Positions 52,209 to 60,153 of a stretch of DNA of 64,000 nucleotides are shown piece after piece. The notes beneath the pieces are model-generated. The model saw only the letters and a list, made by a program, of their open reading frames with translations. It searched no databases and was not told the origin of the DNA. The stretch's first letter is position 1, and each line of letters begins with the position of its first letter. The stretch covers positions 1,488,001 through 1,552,000 of the forward strand of contig NZ_CP023434.1 in the NCBI RefSeq assembly GCF_003546865.1, in the 5' to 3' direction. The translations under genes were made by a program, and so were the position numbers. Source of the stretch: Suicoccus acidiformans (GTDB lineage: Bacteria; Bacillota; Bacilli; Lactobacillales; Aerococcaceae).

Positions 52209-53919
52209 CGACATTCGCCTCCTCTCCTTGAGAAATCGCAATATCACGGTAGACATCACTCTCCCGCATGAGCGTTTCATGATTACCCAAGCCTACACCA
52301 ACCCCTTCCTGCAAGACCAGAATTTGGTCCGCATGGCGAATGGTGGCCACCCGTTGGGCGATAATAATTGTCATTTTGTCTGATAAATGCTCCTTCAAAG
52401 CCTGGCGCAACTCGTAGTCTGTCCGGTAATCCAAGGCAGAGAAAGAATCATCGAAAATATACACCGACGCATCCCGCGTTAAAGCCCGGGCAATGGCCAA
52501 GCGCTGGCGCTGACCGCCTGAGAAGTTGCGTCCACCCCGATTTAAATGCGTATCTAAAGGAGCTTCATCCGGCAAGAAAGGACGCGCTTGGGCCGTTTCG
52601 AGCGAGTGAATCATCCGTTCATCCGACGCATCCTCTTGGCTGTAATAGAAGTTCTCCCGCAGTGAATCAGTAAAGAAGAAGTTCTGTTGCGGAACATAGC
52701 TCATTTCCTCTCGCAAATCTTCGGTTTGAATCTCCTCAATCGGTATGCCATTAATCAACAATTGGCCCGACGTCGGCTCATAAAACTGCATGAGCAACTT
52801 CACAAGAGTCGATTTACCTGACCCGGTTCCCCCAATAATCCCTAGTATTTCTCCTTGGGATACAGCAAAAGATAGATCTTGAATAACCGGTCTTTCCGCA
52901 TTCGGATAGGCAAAGGTTAGATTACGGGCAACAATCTCTTCAATAGGCTGATTTAACCTAGTTTGGCCCCCTGTTTGTCGTGATGGATAGGCCATTACCG
53001 CCTCCACCCGCTCAATCGAAGCCGTTGTACGAGGGATAAGAGTCGTCATTCGCGTCATTGTCACAAGTCCGGTTAAGGTTTGGGTTACATACTGGATATA
53101 TGCCATCAAAGCGCCAATCTCCATCGACCCCCTACTGATGGACCGTGCACCGAAATAGACAACCGCCACAATCCCCCAATTCAAAAGCAAGCTCATCAGC
53201 GGGCCAACAGTCGCTAATGATTGGTTAATCCATAAGCCTAAACGATAATAATCTTCATTAGCCTCCTGAAAAACCGCCTCTTCCAAATCATCTCGGGCAA
53301 AGGCGCGAACAACTTTCAAGCCAGTTAGCCGTTGCCTTAAAAGTAAGTTAATCCGGTCCAAAGCCGCCTGTAATTTCGGAAAGGACGGAATAACTTGCTT
53401 CAAGACATAGACTAGAATCATAACTAGCAAAGGTAGAATCAATAGAATCATAATGGACAAACGCGCATAGGTCATAATCGCCATGGCCAAGCCCCCGACA
53501 AACATTAAAGGCGCTCTCAGCAAAGGCCTTAAAGCCATCAACACAAATTGCTCAATCTGTCCGACATCATTCGTCGTCCGCGTAATTAAAGACGAAATAC
53601 CAAAGTGCTCCGTCTCATCAAAGGTCAGTTGATTGACCTTCTTGAACATATCTAGTCGCAAATCCCTGGAAAAGGCCATCGCCGCCTTAGACGAGAAATA
53701 AGAAGCCGAAGCGCGGAAGATGACGGTAACCAAGGCCACCAATAGCATCCATATACCCATCTCGATAATATAAGTAATATCGCCTGCTTGAACGCCCACA
53801 TCCACAATTTGTGACATCAGCGTCGGCAGCAATAACTCCCCAATCGAATTAAATAAGGTAAACAATACAACGATTAAAACCATCTCTTTTTGGTTTGTCA
53901 ATCGTTTCAAAATAGCCAA
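52201..53919 (-). CDS. Heterodimeric ABC exporter (EfrA/LmrC-like), degenerate subunit
   Basis: A 572-aa half-transporter. Walker A GGTGSGKSTLVKLL and signature FSGGQRQRLAIARA are good. Walker B is VYIFDDSFSALD, with Asp for the catalytic Glu, and the switch His is replaced by Gln in IIIAQRVATI. Both changes mark the non-catalytic site of asymmetric exporters. It starts with TTG behind GGGGAGG. The gene is upstream of and coupled to the partner at 50430, and starts 21 bp after sfsA. Confidence 0.9.
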   Translation of the reverse strand: MAILKRLTNQKEMVLIVVLFTLFNSIGELLLPTLMSQIVDVGVQAGDITYIIEMGIWMLLVALVTVIFRASASYFSSKAAMAFSRDLRLDMFKKVNQLTFDETEHFGISSLITRTTNDVGQIEQFVLMALRPLLRAPLMFVGGLAMAIMTYARLSIMILLILPLLVMILVYVLKQVIPSFPKLQAALDRINLLLRQRLTGLKVVRAFARDDLEEAVFQEANEDYYRLGLWINQSLATVGPLMSLLLNWGIVAVVYFGARSISRGSMEIGALMAYIQYVTQTLTGLVTMTRMTTLIPRTTASIERVEAVMAYPSRQTGGQTRLNQPIEEIVARNLTFAYPNAERPVIQDLSFAVSQGEILGIIGGTGSGKSTLVKLLMQFYEPTSGQLLINGIPIEEIQTEDLREEMSYVPQQNFFFTDSLRENFYYSQEDASDERMIHSLETAQARPFLPDEAPLDTHLNRGGRNFSGGQRQRLAIARALTRDASVYIFDDSFSALDYRTDYELRQALKEHLSDKMTIIIAQRVATIRHADQILVLQEGVGVGLGNHETLMRESDVYRDIAISQGEEANVDG

Positions 53920-53940
53920 ACAGCATTCCTCCCCTTTTCC

Positions 53941-54657
53941 TTAAGCGGTAAATTCCACAGTTATTTCCCGGCAAATATTCACCCGGCCTGGTTCGACTTC
54001 CAAGGTAAAGGCATAGACCTCTACCCCGATTTGACGCGCCCGTTCCAAAGTTTCAGCGAACACAGGATCTAAGTCCCGATGTGCTTTTAAAGTGCGGGCG
54101 TCGGAGCGTTGCACAATAAAGACGATGGCCGCCCGATTGCCAGCCCGCCGCAGCTCCATTAACTTCTCCAAGTGACGCGTACCCCGGGCCGTCACCGCAT
54201 CTGGAAATAAGGCTAGGCCGTCTGAGGTGACTAAATTGACACCCTTCACTTCGATATACAAATCCATTGCAGCCATTTCTACAAGAAAATCCAAGCGCGA
54301 ATGATCGGTCATACGTTCAGGGATGATGCACTTGCGCTGATTTAAATCTGGCAGAAGACCTTCTTCTAAGATACGCCCGACAATAAAATTCGGTAGCAAG
54401 GAATCCAAGTTAACAATCGTATTCTGTGAGCGAATCGCAATTAAATCGTAATTTGTCTTGCGATTGGGATTTTTCGCCTTCTCTAACCAGCAAATTTCTC
54501 CGGGAATCAGTAACTCTCGCATGCGCCCGGTATTTTTAATATGGGCGAAAACCTCTTGGCCTTTCAGCTCAACTAAGGCAACGAAGCGGTTAATGCGCTT
54601 CTTAAAGATTGCTGGGAGTACGGGACCACTATAATGGAATTGAATGTTAGAAAGCAT
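53941..54657 (-). CDS. sfsA: SfsA family nuclease-like protein
   Basis: A 238-aa SfsA protein. The N-terminal OB-like part has VAHIK-type sequence (VFAHIKNTGRMRELL), and the nuclease-fold core shows SRLDFLVE and the Asp/Glu/Lys set in DLYIEVKGVNLV, with FPDAVTARGTRHLEKLMEL after it. Named for sugar fermentation stimulation in E. coli; DNA binding or nuclease activity is proposed for the family. AAAGGAGAG precedes the ATG. It leads the unit with the two ABC genes and is divergent from the F420-ligase-like gene. Confidence 0.92.
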   Translation of the reverse strand: MLSNIQFHYSGPVLPAIFKKRINRFVALVELKGQEVFAHIKNTGRMRELLIPGEICWLEKAKNPNRKTNYDLIAIRSQNTIVNLDSLLPNFIVGRILEEGLLPDLNQRKCIIPERMTDHSRLDFLVEMAAMDLYIEVKGVNLVTSDGLALFPDAVTARGTRHLEKLMELRRAGNRAAIVFIVQRSDARTLKAHRDLDPVFAETLERARQIGVEVYAFTLEVEPGRVNICREITVEFTA

Positions 54658-54708
54658 GTGCCTTCTCTCCTTTCTGATGGGCGGTTATGTATTTTTTGTA
54701 GATTCTAA

Positions 54709-54737
54709 TTGTCATTTAAAAGAAATAAGTCTATAAT
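54709..54737 (+). promoter_or_regulatory. Promoter of the F420-0:glutamate ligase-like gene
   Basis: TTGTCA, a 17-base spacer and TATAAT, about 45 bp before the ATG at 54785. Confidence 0.85.
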
Positions 54738-54784
54738 GTGTGAGGTAGTTTTTGATTACAATTTAAATTACAAGGAGCGATTCT

Positions 54785-55975
54785 ATGAAACGAGTTGTTG
54801 GTACAGTTGTTAGAGGATTGAGAAGCCCTATTATCGACCAAGGAGATCCCTTAGCAGATATCGTTGTCGATACAGTCATCAACGCAAGTGAAGTTGAAGG
54901 TTACGCCCTTCGCGACCGTGACGTTGTAACGGTTACTGAATCCGTTGTTGCAAGAGCTCAAGGAAATTATGCTTCCATCGACGACATTGCCCGTGATGTG
55001 AAAAATAAATTCGGTGAGCAAACCATTGGTCTCGTTTTCCCTATACTCAGTCGTAATCGTTTCAGTATCCTACTCAGTGGGATTGCCAAAGGCGCTAAGA
55101 AAATTGTGCTCATGCTAAGTTATCCATCGGATGAAGTGGGCAACCATTTGGTTAGCTTGAAGAAGTTAGATGAACTGCAAGTAAACCCATGGCAAGACGT
55201 CTTAACTGAGGAAGAATTCCGGAGTCATTTCGGTGAAACACGCCACGTCTTTACAGATGTAGATTATATCACATATTATCGCAGTCTGATTGAAGAACAA
55301 GGTGCAGAATGCGAAATTATTTTTGCGAATAATGCGCAAGCTATTCTGGATTATACTGATACGGTCATTGCCTGTGATATTCACAGTCGCGAGCGTACCG
55401 TAGATTTATTAAAAGAAGGCGGCGTGAAATCAGTATGTAGCTTGGCCGATATTTTAAATGAACCTAATAGTGAACATGGCTATAACGAAACTTATGGCTT
55501 ACTGGGTTCCAACAAAGCGACCGATACAAGTGTTAAACTCTTCCCACGCGATTGCCAAGCCTTTGTCGATAAAGTACAAGCTCAATTAAAGGAACGCACT
55601 GGCAAAACCATCGAAGTGATGGTCTATGGCGATGGTGCCTTCAAGGATCCAGTTGGCCAAATTTGGGAATTAGCCGATCCGGTCGTCTCACCTGGTTATA
55701 CAGACGGCTTAGACGGTGTGCCGAACGAAGTGAAACTGAAATACTTAGCTGACAATGACTTTGCCGATAAGAGTGGTGAAGAATTGACTGAAGCGATTTC
55801 AGCTTACCTCCAAGACAAAGATACCAACGGCAATGAAGGCGCAAGCCTTGGGACGACACCACGTCGCATTACTGACTTAATCGGTTCACTTTCTGATTTA
55901 ACAAGCGGTAGTGGTGACAAAGGTACCCCAATTATTTATATCCAAGGTTACTTCGATAGCTATATCGCAGACTAG
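54785..55975 (+). CDS. Coenzyme F420-0:L-glutamate ligase-like protein
   Basis: A 396-aa protein of the CofE/FbiB-like family. The N-terminal part is typical: VVGTVVRGLRSPIIDQGDPL, LRDRDVVTVTESVVARAQGN. An Asp-rich metal region follows (VIACDIHSRERTVDLLKEGG), then EVMVYGDGAFKDPVGQIWEL. CofE adds glutamates to F420, a cofactor not made by Lactobacillales, and no other F420 gene is here. The protein probably joins glutamate or another amino acid to a different acceptor. A promoter and terminator frame it as a single gene. It is longer than archaeal CofE (about 250 residues). Confidence 0.8.
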   Translation: MKRVVGTVVRGLRSPIIDQGDPLADIVVDTVINASEVEGYALRDRDVVTVTESVVARAQGNYASIDDIARDVKNKFGEQTIGLVFPILSRNRFSILLSGIAKGAKKIVLMLSYPSDEVGNHLVSLKKLDELQVNPWQDVLTEEEFRSHFGETRHVFTDVDYITYYRSLIEEQGAECEIIFANNAQAILDYTDTVIACDIHSRERTVDLLKEGGVKSVCSLADILNEPNSEHGYNETYGLLGSNKATDTSVKLFPRDCQAFVDKVQAQLKERTGKTIEVMVYGDGAFKDPVGQIWELADPVVSPGYTDGLDGVPNEVKLKYLADNDFADKSGEELTEAISAYLQDKDTNGNEGASLGTTPRRITDLIGSLSDLTSGSGDKGTPIIYIQGYFDSYIAD

Positions 55976-55989
55976 GTCCCTTGGTTCAT

Positions 55990-56025
55990 AACGAAGCTAG
56001 GCTCAACGCTAGCTTCGTTTTTTAT
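55990..56025 (+). terminator. Terminator after the F420-ligase-like gene
   Basis: AACGAAGCTAG/CTAGCTTCGTT with an 8-base loop and a T-run. Confidence 0.9.
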
Positions 56026-56306
56026 TTCTACTTATAGAATAGCGATTTTACATAATATTGCAAAGGAAAATAAACTATTATAGAAATTGAGGTGTATAAT
56101 TTTGGAGGGAAGTTTAGATTTGAGAGTCATAAAGAACGAAAATTACCTGTGATGTGTTGCGTTTTTTTAATTTTACTGTGCAATTTCCCCTACAAATTTC
56201 CCATAATTAAATTCACTTTTAAAGCAAAGCAAACTTACCGAATAGAAACATTTCAAAAATCAAAGATTCTATCGTATAATACTTGGTATGAAGTGGGGGA
56301 TCGTTG

Positions 56307-56936
56307 ATGATTGATAAAATTCAAAGTATTCTGGCTGACTATCAGCCGGATATTCTTGGCAAGCAGCGCAAATTTGCGGTCTTACTGCCTTTAATTAAAG
56401 TGCATGATGCCTACCATGTGCTCTATCAAGTTCGTGCCAAGCATATTTCGCAAGGGGGACAAACGTCTTTTCCCGGCGGGTCGGTCGAAGTTGATGAAAG
56501 CTTTCAAGAAGCAGCCTTGCGCGAAACACGCGAAGAGTTACAACTTGAGGCTGCAAATATTCGTTTATTAGGTGAAATTGATTACATTGTCTCTGAATGG
56601 GCCATTGTTCATTGCTTTGTTGGAGAAATTATCGGCATTGCTTATGAAGATATTGTAGCCAACGAAGAAGTGGCTTATCTCTTCCTCGTGCCGCTGGATA
56701 CTTTGGTGAATTTGAAGCCGATTCATTATGACATTGAATTCGAAACCGTCCAAGACGATGAATTTCCCTTGCACTTGGTCAGTCGCGACCAGTCATTGCC
56801 GATTCATCGCCGTCACACTGTCTCTATTTATAACTTACCGAATGAAGAACTGCTCTGGGGCTTTACAGCCAATTTAACCGAGCGCTTTATCCAAATTTTG
56901 CAACAAGATGCTTCATTTAGAAAGGATACCAAATGA
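56307..56936 (+). CDS. Nudix hydrolase, CoA pyrophosphatase-like
   Basis: A 209-aa Nudix enzyme. The Nudix box is complete in FPGGSVEVDESFQEAALRET followed by REELQL. The preceding SQGGQTSFPGG fits the coenzyme A pyrophosphatase (NudL/YeaB) group, which cleaves CoA to phosphopantetheine and ADP. The ATG at 56307 has GGGGGA upstream. A -10-like TATAAT lies near 56275. The next gene overlaps by four bases (ATGA). Confidence 0.88.
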   Translation: MIDKIQSILADYQPDILGKQRKFAVLLPLIKVHDAYHVLYQVRAKHISQGGQTSFPGGSVEVDESFQEAALRETREELQLEAANIRLLGEIDYIVSEWAIVHCFVGEIIGIAYEDIVANEEVAYLFLVPLDTLVNLKPIHYDIEFETVQDDEFPLHLVSRDQSLPIHRRHTVSIYNLPNEELLWGFTANLTERFIQILQQDASFRKDTK

Positions 56937-57340
56937 AAGAAGAAATCTCTTGCGGTGCGGTTGTCTACCGCATGGAAACCAATAAACCTCTGTACCTTGT
57001 TATTCGCCACATGAATGGCGGACATTGGGCCTTTGCTAAAGGTCATGTGGAAGCCAATGAAACGGAAGAAGAAACCGCCTTGCGGGAAATTCAAGAAGAA
57101 ACCGGCCTCCATGTCGAACTCGATACGAACTTCCGTGAAGTTAATCGCTATAGCCCCGGGCCCGGTATTACCAAAGACGTTATTTACTTCTTAGCCCAAG
57201 CCCAAACGTCCGCTATTCAAGAACAGGCCATTGAAGTGACCGATAGCGCTTGGTTGCCTTTTGAGGAAGCAGTAGAACGCTTAACTTATGCCAATGATCA
57301 AGCTATTTTAACGAAGGCTCATCACTATCTTCAAGACTAA
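56933..57340 (+). CDS. Nudix hydrolase, diadenosine polyphosphate type
   Basis: A 135-aa Nudix protein with the box GHVEANETEEETALREIQEE. The start EEISCGAVVYRMETNKPLYL and the central GHWAFAKGHVE are typical of asymmetrical Ap4A/Ap6A hydrolases, and TKDVIYFLAQA is the usual family middle. It overlaps the CoA-type Nudix gene by four bases, so the two enzymes are made together and may clean up aberrant nucleotides. Confidence 0.9.
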   Translation: MKEEISCGAVVYRMETNKPLYLVIRHMNGGHWAFAKGHVEANETEEETALREIQEETGLHVELDTNFREVNRYSPGPGITKDVIYFLAQAQTSAIQEQAIEVTDSAWLPFEEAVERLTYANDQAILTKAHHYLQD

Positions 57341-57345
57341 GTGTC

Positions 57346-57375
57346 TTGACCTACATGGAAATTCCATGTTAGAAT
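57346..57375 (+). promoter_or_regulatory. Promoter with palindromic ArsR/SmtB operator
   Basis: TTGACC and TAGAAT are 18 bases apart. The spacer holds the perfect palindrome ACATGGAA-A-TTCCATGT (57353-57369). An operator inside the spacer is expected for a self-repressing ArsR gene, which begins at 57417. Confidence 0.78.
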
Positions 57376-57416
57376 ATAAAGCGTAATAGTTACTGTTTAT
57401 TGAAAGAAGTGATGAC

Positions 57417-57701
57417 ATGCCCTCTCGCCAAGAAATTATTGACGTTAGTAAATTTTTCAAAGTCATAAGTGACCCAACCCGGCTCACTATTTTATTTTTG
57501 CTCCGTAAGGAATCATTGAATGTAACCGAAATCGTCAACTACGTGGAAATGGAACAATCTGCTGTCTCCCATCAATTACGTATTCTACGTGAATCCCGCC
57601 TTGTCAAAAGCGAACGACAAGGTAAGACAGTCCGCTACCAACTCCTGGATGAGCACGTATTTGATATTTTAGACCAAGTATTAGACCATATCCGCGAATA
57701 A
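57417..57701 (+). CDS. ArsR/SmtB-family metal-sensing repressor (alpha-5 site)
   Basis: A 94-aa winged-helix repressor. The DNA-recognition helix is MEQSAVSHQLRILRESRLVK. The C-terminal helix carries Asp78, His80, His91 and Glu94, exactly the spacing of the zinc-binding alpha-5 residues of SmtB (D-x-H-x10-H-x2-E). Cys residues of the arsenic or cadmium type are absent. It is therefore probably a Zn(II)-released autorepressor. It stands 23 bp upstream of traX, which is not a known metal exporter, so the target genes may lie elsewhere. Confidence 0.88.
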   Translation: MPSRQEIIDVSKFFKVISDPTRLTILFLLRKESLNVTEIVNYVEMEQSAVSHQLRILRESRLVKSERQGKTVRYQLLDEHVFDILDQVLDHIRE

Positions 57702-57724
57702 GCCGGATAGATGAAAGGTAGCCT

Positions 57725-58450
57725 ATGCATATAACTGATCAGTCCAAGCCCTTTTCGGGAGGTTTCCTCAAGGCGGTGGCGATGATAACTATGTTTATCG
57801 ACCATTTCGCCGCTGTGGTTCTCCTCCCCTTATTGCAGAACCCGCCTAACCCTATGAGTGAAGTCCTTTGGCAACAAGGGGCGGATTACTACCAAATAAT
57901 GCGTATGATTGGCCGAATTGCTTTTCCTTTATTCGCTTTTTTAATCGTGGAAGGGGTATATCATACCAGTAATTTCTCCAAATACGCCACCCGTTTAGGT
58001 GTCTTTGCCCTATTATCGGAACTCCCCTTTAATATCGCCCTGAGGCAAAGCTGGTTGGCGCCTACTTCCCAGAATGTCTATTTTACCTTACTGCTGGGTG
58101 CATTGGCCATTGAAAACAACCGGCAGCATACGTATCCTATCCTCAAATGGCTCGGACCGCTTCTTTGTGCTTCCATAGGCAAGCTCATTCATTCCGACTA
58201 CGGCTTTTACGGGGTTCTGTTTATGCTCCTCTTGCATTTTCTGCGGGATAATCGTATCTTACAAGCGCTTATTAGCGGGATTGTCTTTTACCTACTTTAC
58301 CCGAATTGGACCGTTAGCATCGCCTTCCTGCTGATTGCCCTTTACAACGGTCAGAAAGGTCGCTTTTCTAGTCGCTGGCTTTATGCCTTTTATCCCATCC
58401 ATTTGCTTCTCTTTGCCTTCATTCGCAACCTCCTCTTTCGAATACTATAA
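57725..58450 (+). CDS. TraX family membrane protein
   Basis: A 241-aa protein with about seven membrane helices. GFLKAVAMITMFIDHFAAVV near the start and MIGRIAFPLFAFLIVEG are family signatures, and ALLSELPFNIAL is also conserved. TraX of F plasmids acetylates pilin, but chromosomal TraX proteins in Firmicutes are thought to be acyltransferases of unknown target. AAAGGTAGCCT precedes the ATG. It follows the SmtB-like gene and may share its zinc-controlled promoter. A terminator follows. Confidence 0.88.
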   Translation: MHITDQSKPFSGGFLKAVAMITMFIDHFAAVVLLPLLQNPPNPMSEVLWQQGADYYQIMRMIGRIAFPLFAFLIVEGVYHTSNFSKYATRLGVFALLSELPFNIALRQSWLAPTSQNVYFTLLLGALAIENNRQHTYPILKWLGPLLCASIGKLIHSDYGFYGVLFMLLLHFLRDNRILQALISGIVFYLLYPNWTVSIAFLLIALYNGQKGRFSSRWLYAFYPIHLLLFAFIRNLLFRIL

Positions 58451-58457
58451 TTAGATA

Positions 58458-58506
58458 AATTCCCTAGCCAAGGCCGCATTAACGGAAACTTAGCTGGGGA
58501 ATTTTT
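58458..58506. terminator. Terminator between traX and the repeat protein gene
   Basis: AATTCCCTAGC/GCTGGGGAATT (imperfect stem) with a T-run on the plus strand; the two flanking genes converge. Confidence 0.75.
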
Positions 58507-58517
58507 GAGATAGTTAT

Positions 58518-60005
58518 TTAATCTACGATTTCTCGTTCAAAGCCATATCCTTCCAGTAATTGCTTGGCTGATTCAAGCGTATAATTCTCCGGAAATTCAT
58601 AATGATAAGTTTCCATATCATCCAAAGCGGCCTCTTGTTGATTATTGATAAATAAATCTGTATAGCCGTGAACTAGCCACTGGCTTGAACGTAGATTCGT
58701 CTTCTGCCGGTCATACAGCTGAATTTGGAATAGGCCAATAAACGTTCCATCTTGGCTAACATTCTCTAAATCTAATAGATCATTCACCACCCGGTGCGGC
58801 CGGTAGTAATACGCCACGGGCTCTATTTCATAGGCCCCAAAGAACGTGTCTGGAAATTGATTGCGCAGATCCTCTTGAATCCTTTGGAAAATAGCTTCAT
58901 GATTGTGGATTTCATCGAAATGCTCAGCAACTTCTTTGAGATTACCGGCTTCACGCATAATTCTATCCGTTTCAAGCGCATAACCAGCTTCTTCCAAAGC
59001 TTGGCGAACATCGGCTTTAACAAGCAATTCGACCGTGTCACCATTGGCAATCCGCCCTTGCTGTGGAATATCAAAGGCCTCTGCGTCCAAGAAGTCACTA
59101 AAAGGCGGTTGGAAGGTCGTATCCAGCATAATTTCACCGGCACCACTCGTACCTTGGAAGCTGGCGACAACGTGACGTTCTAACAGTTCCTGAGACAAGC
59201 GTTCTCGCTCCGGTAAACCACCCACTTGGAAATACATTTTCGGCTTTTCCAGCTGATAGCCATGTTCTTGCAGCCAATCTTCGGCCTCAGCGGTTAAGAC
59301 TAGCGCTAATTGGTCACCATTGGCAACTTCCTGCCAGAAATGCTGCTCAAAGGTCAAATGCGTGTAAGGCTCCTGCTCACTTACCTTAAGCTGCGCTTCA
59401 GCACTGCCACTATAACCAGAAATATCCAATGCTAAATTCGCTGCTAAATCCGCTTCATTGATGATTTCATACGCATCCAGGCCACTTACTTGAATACTGC
59501 GCGGATTGCCATTGATATGCTTTTGATAAGCACCTGCTTCAAGGCTCACTTGCACCCGGTCGCCATTTTTAAGACCGCTATCCGGTTCAATCTGCAAATC
59601 GATTGCTCCCATGAATACGGCTAACTCTGCATCGCTGAGCCCTAAAGCTTGCTGGATAACAGGCTGATTGAAAGCATAGGTCACCGTACCTTCGCCGGTA
59701 TAGCCTTCAAATTGAAGGTCAAGAATATCCGCTAAATTAACGGTTACTAAGGATTCATCTAGTACAGGCTTTAGCTCAGCTTCCCAGTCAGAAGCTTCTT
59801 CCGTAGATGACGGAAGGTCGTTACTGCCTGGCACTTCAGAAGATTCCTCAGACTCAACTTTACTTTGTGAATAACTGCTATCAAGGGACTGGGCCACTTC
59901 GGTTGACTCACCAGATTCACCTGTTGGCTTAAAGTAATACCTGCTTCCAATACCCAAGGTTAGGACGACTAACAGAAGGATTAAATAATTTCTTCGATTT
60001 TGCAT
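58518..60005 (-). CDS. Membrane-anchored extracellular protein with three internal repeats
   Basis: A 495-aa protein. An N-terminal signal anchor (LILLLVVLTLGIG, about residues 8-20) is followed by a Ser/Glu-rich linker to about residue 75. Three repeats follow (about 98-177, 195-267 and 281-358). Each opens with an F-x-G-x-(T/S)-G motif (FEGYTG, ISGYSG, FQGTSG) and later has NGD followed by alternating hydrophobic residues (NGDRVQVSL, NGDQLALVL, NGDTVELLV), suggesting beta-sandwich domains. The last 130 residues are unlike the repeats. The start is the ATG with GGAGGTGCCT upstream. I recognise no named family; repeats of this kind occur in surface proteins of Lactobacillales with zinc-ribbon or TcaA-like architecture. 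A cell-wall-side binding role is likely. Confidence 0.75.
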   Translation of the reverse strand: MQNRRNYLILLLVVLTLGIGSRYYFKPTGESGESTEVAQSLDSSYSQSKVESEESSEVPGSNDLPSSTEEASDWEAELKPVLDESLVTVNLADILDLQFEGYTGEGTVTYAFNQPVIQQALGLSDAELAVFMGAIDLQIEPDSGLKNGDRVQVSLEAGAYQKHINGNPRSIQVSGLDAYEIINEADLAANLALDISGYSGSAEAQLKVSEQEPYTHLTFEQHFWQEVANGDQLALVLTAEAEDWLQEHGYQLEKPKMYFQVGGLPERERLSQELLERHVVASFQGTSGAGEIMLDTTFQPPFSDFLDAEAFDIPQQGRIANGDTVELLVKADVRQALEEAGYALETDRIMREAGNLKEVAEHFDEIHNHEAIFQRIQEDLRNQFPDTFFGAYEIEPVAYYYRPHRVVNDLLDLENVSQDGTFIGLFQIQLYDRQKTNLRSSQWLVHGYTDLFINNQQEAALDDMETYHYEFPENYTLESAKQLLEGYGFEREIVD

Positions 60006-60153
60006 AGGCACCTCCTATCACTTTGCTTATGCTTATTATAGCGCGTCTCATACTCTTTGCAAAGAAATTACCAACCAACCACAAGCACTAGGAGAACAGC
60101 CCCTTTCTATGGTATACTTACGATGAATGACTAGAAAGAAAATAGGTGATCAC

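Noticed and set aside
56092-56307. 71-codon plus-strand ORF before the Nudix gene
   Set aside because: It starts before the predicted Nudix promoter, has no family likeness and is in AT-rich intergenic DNA.
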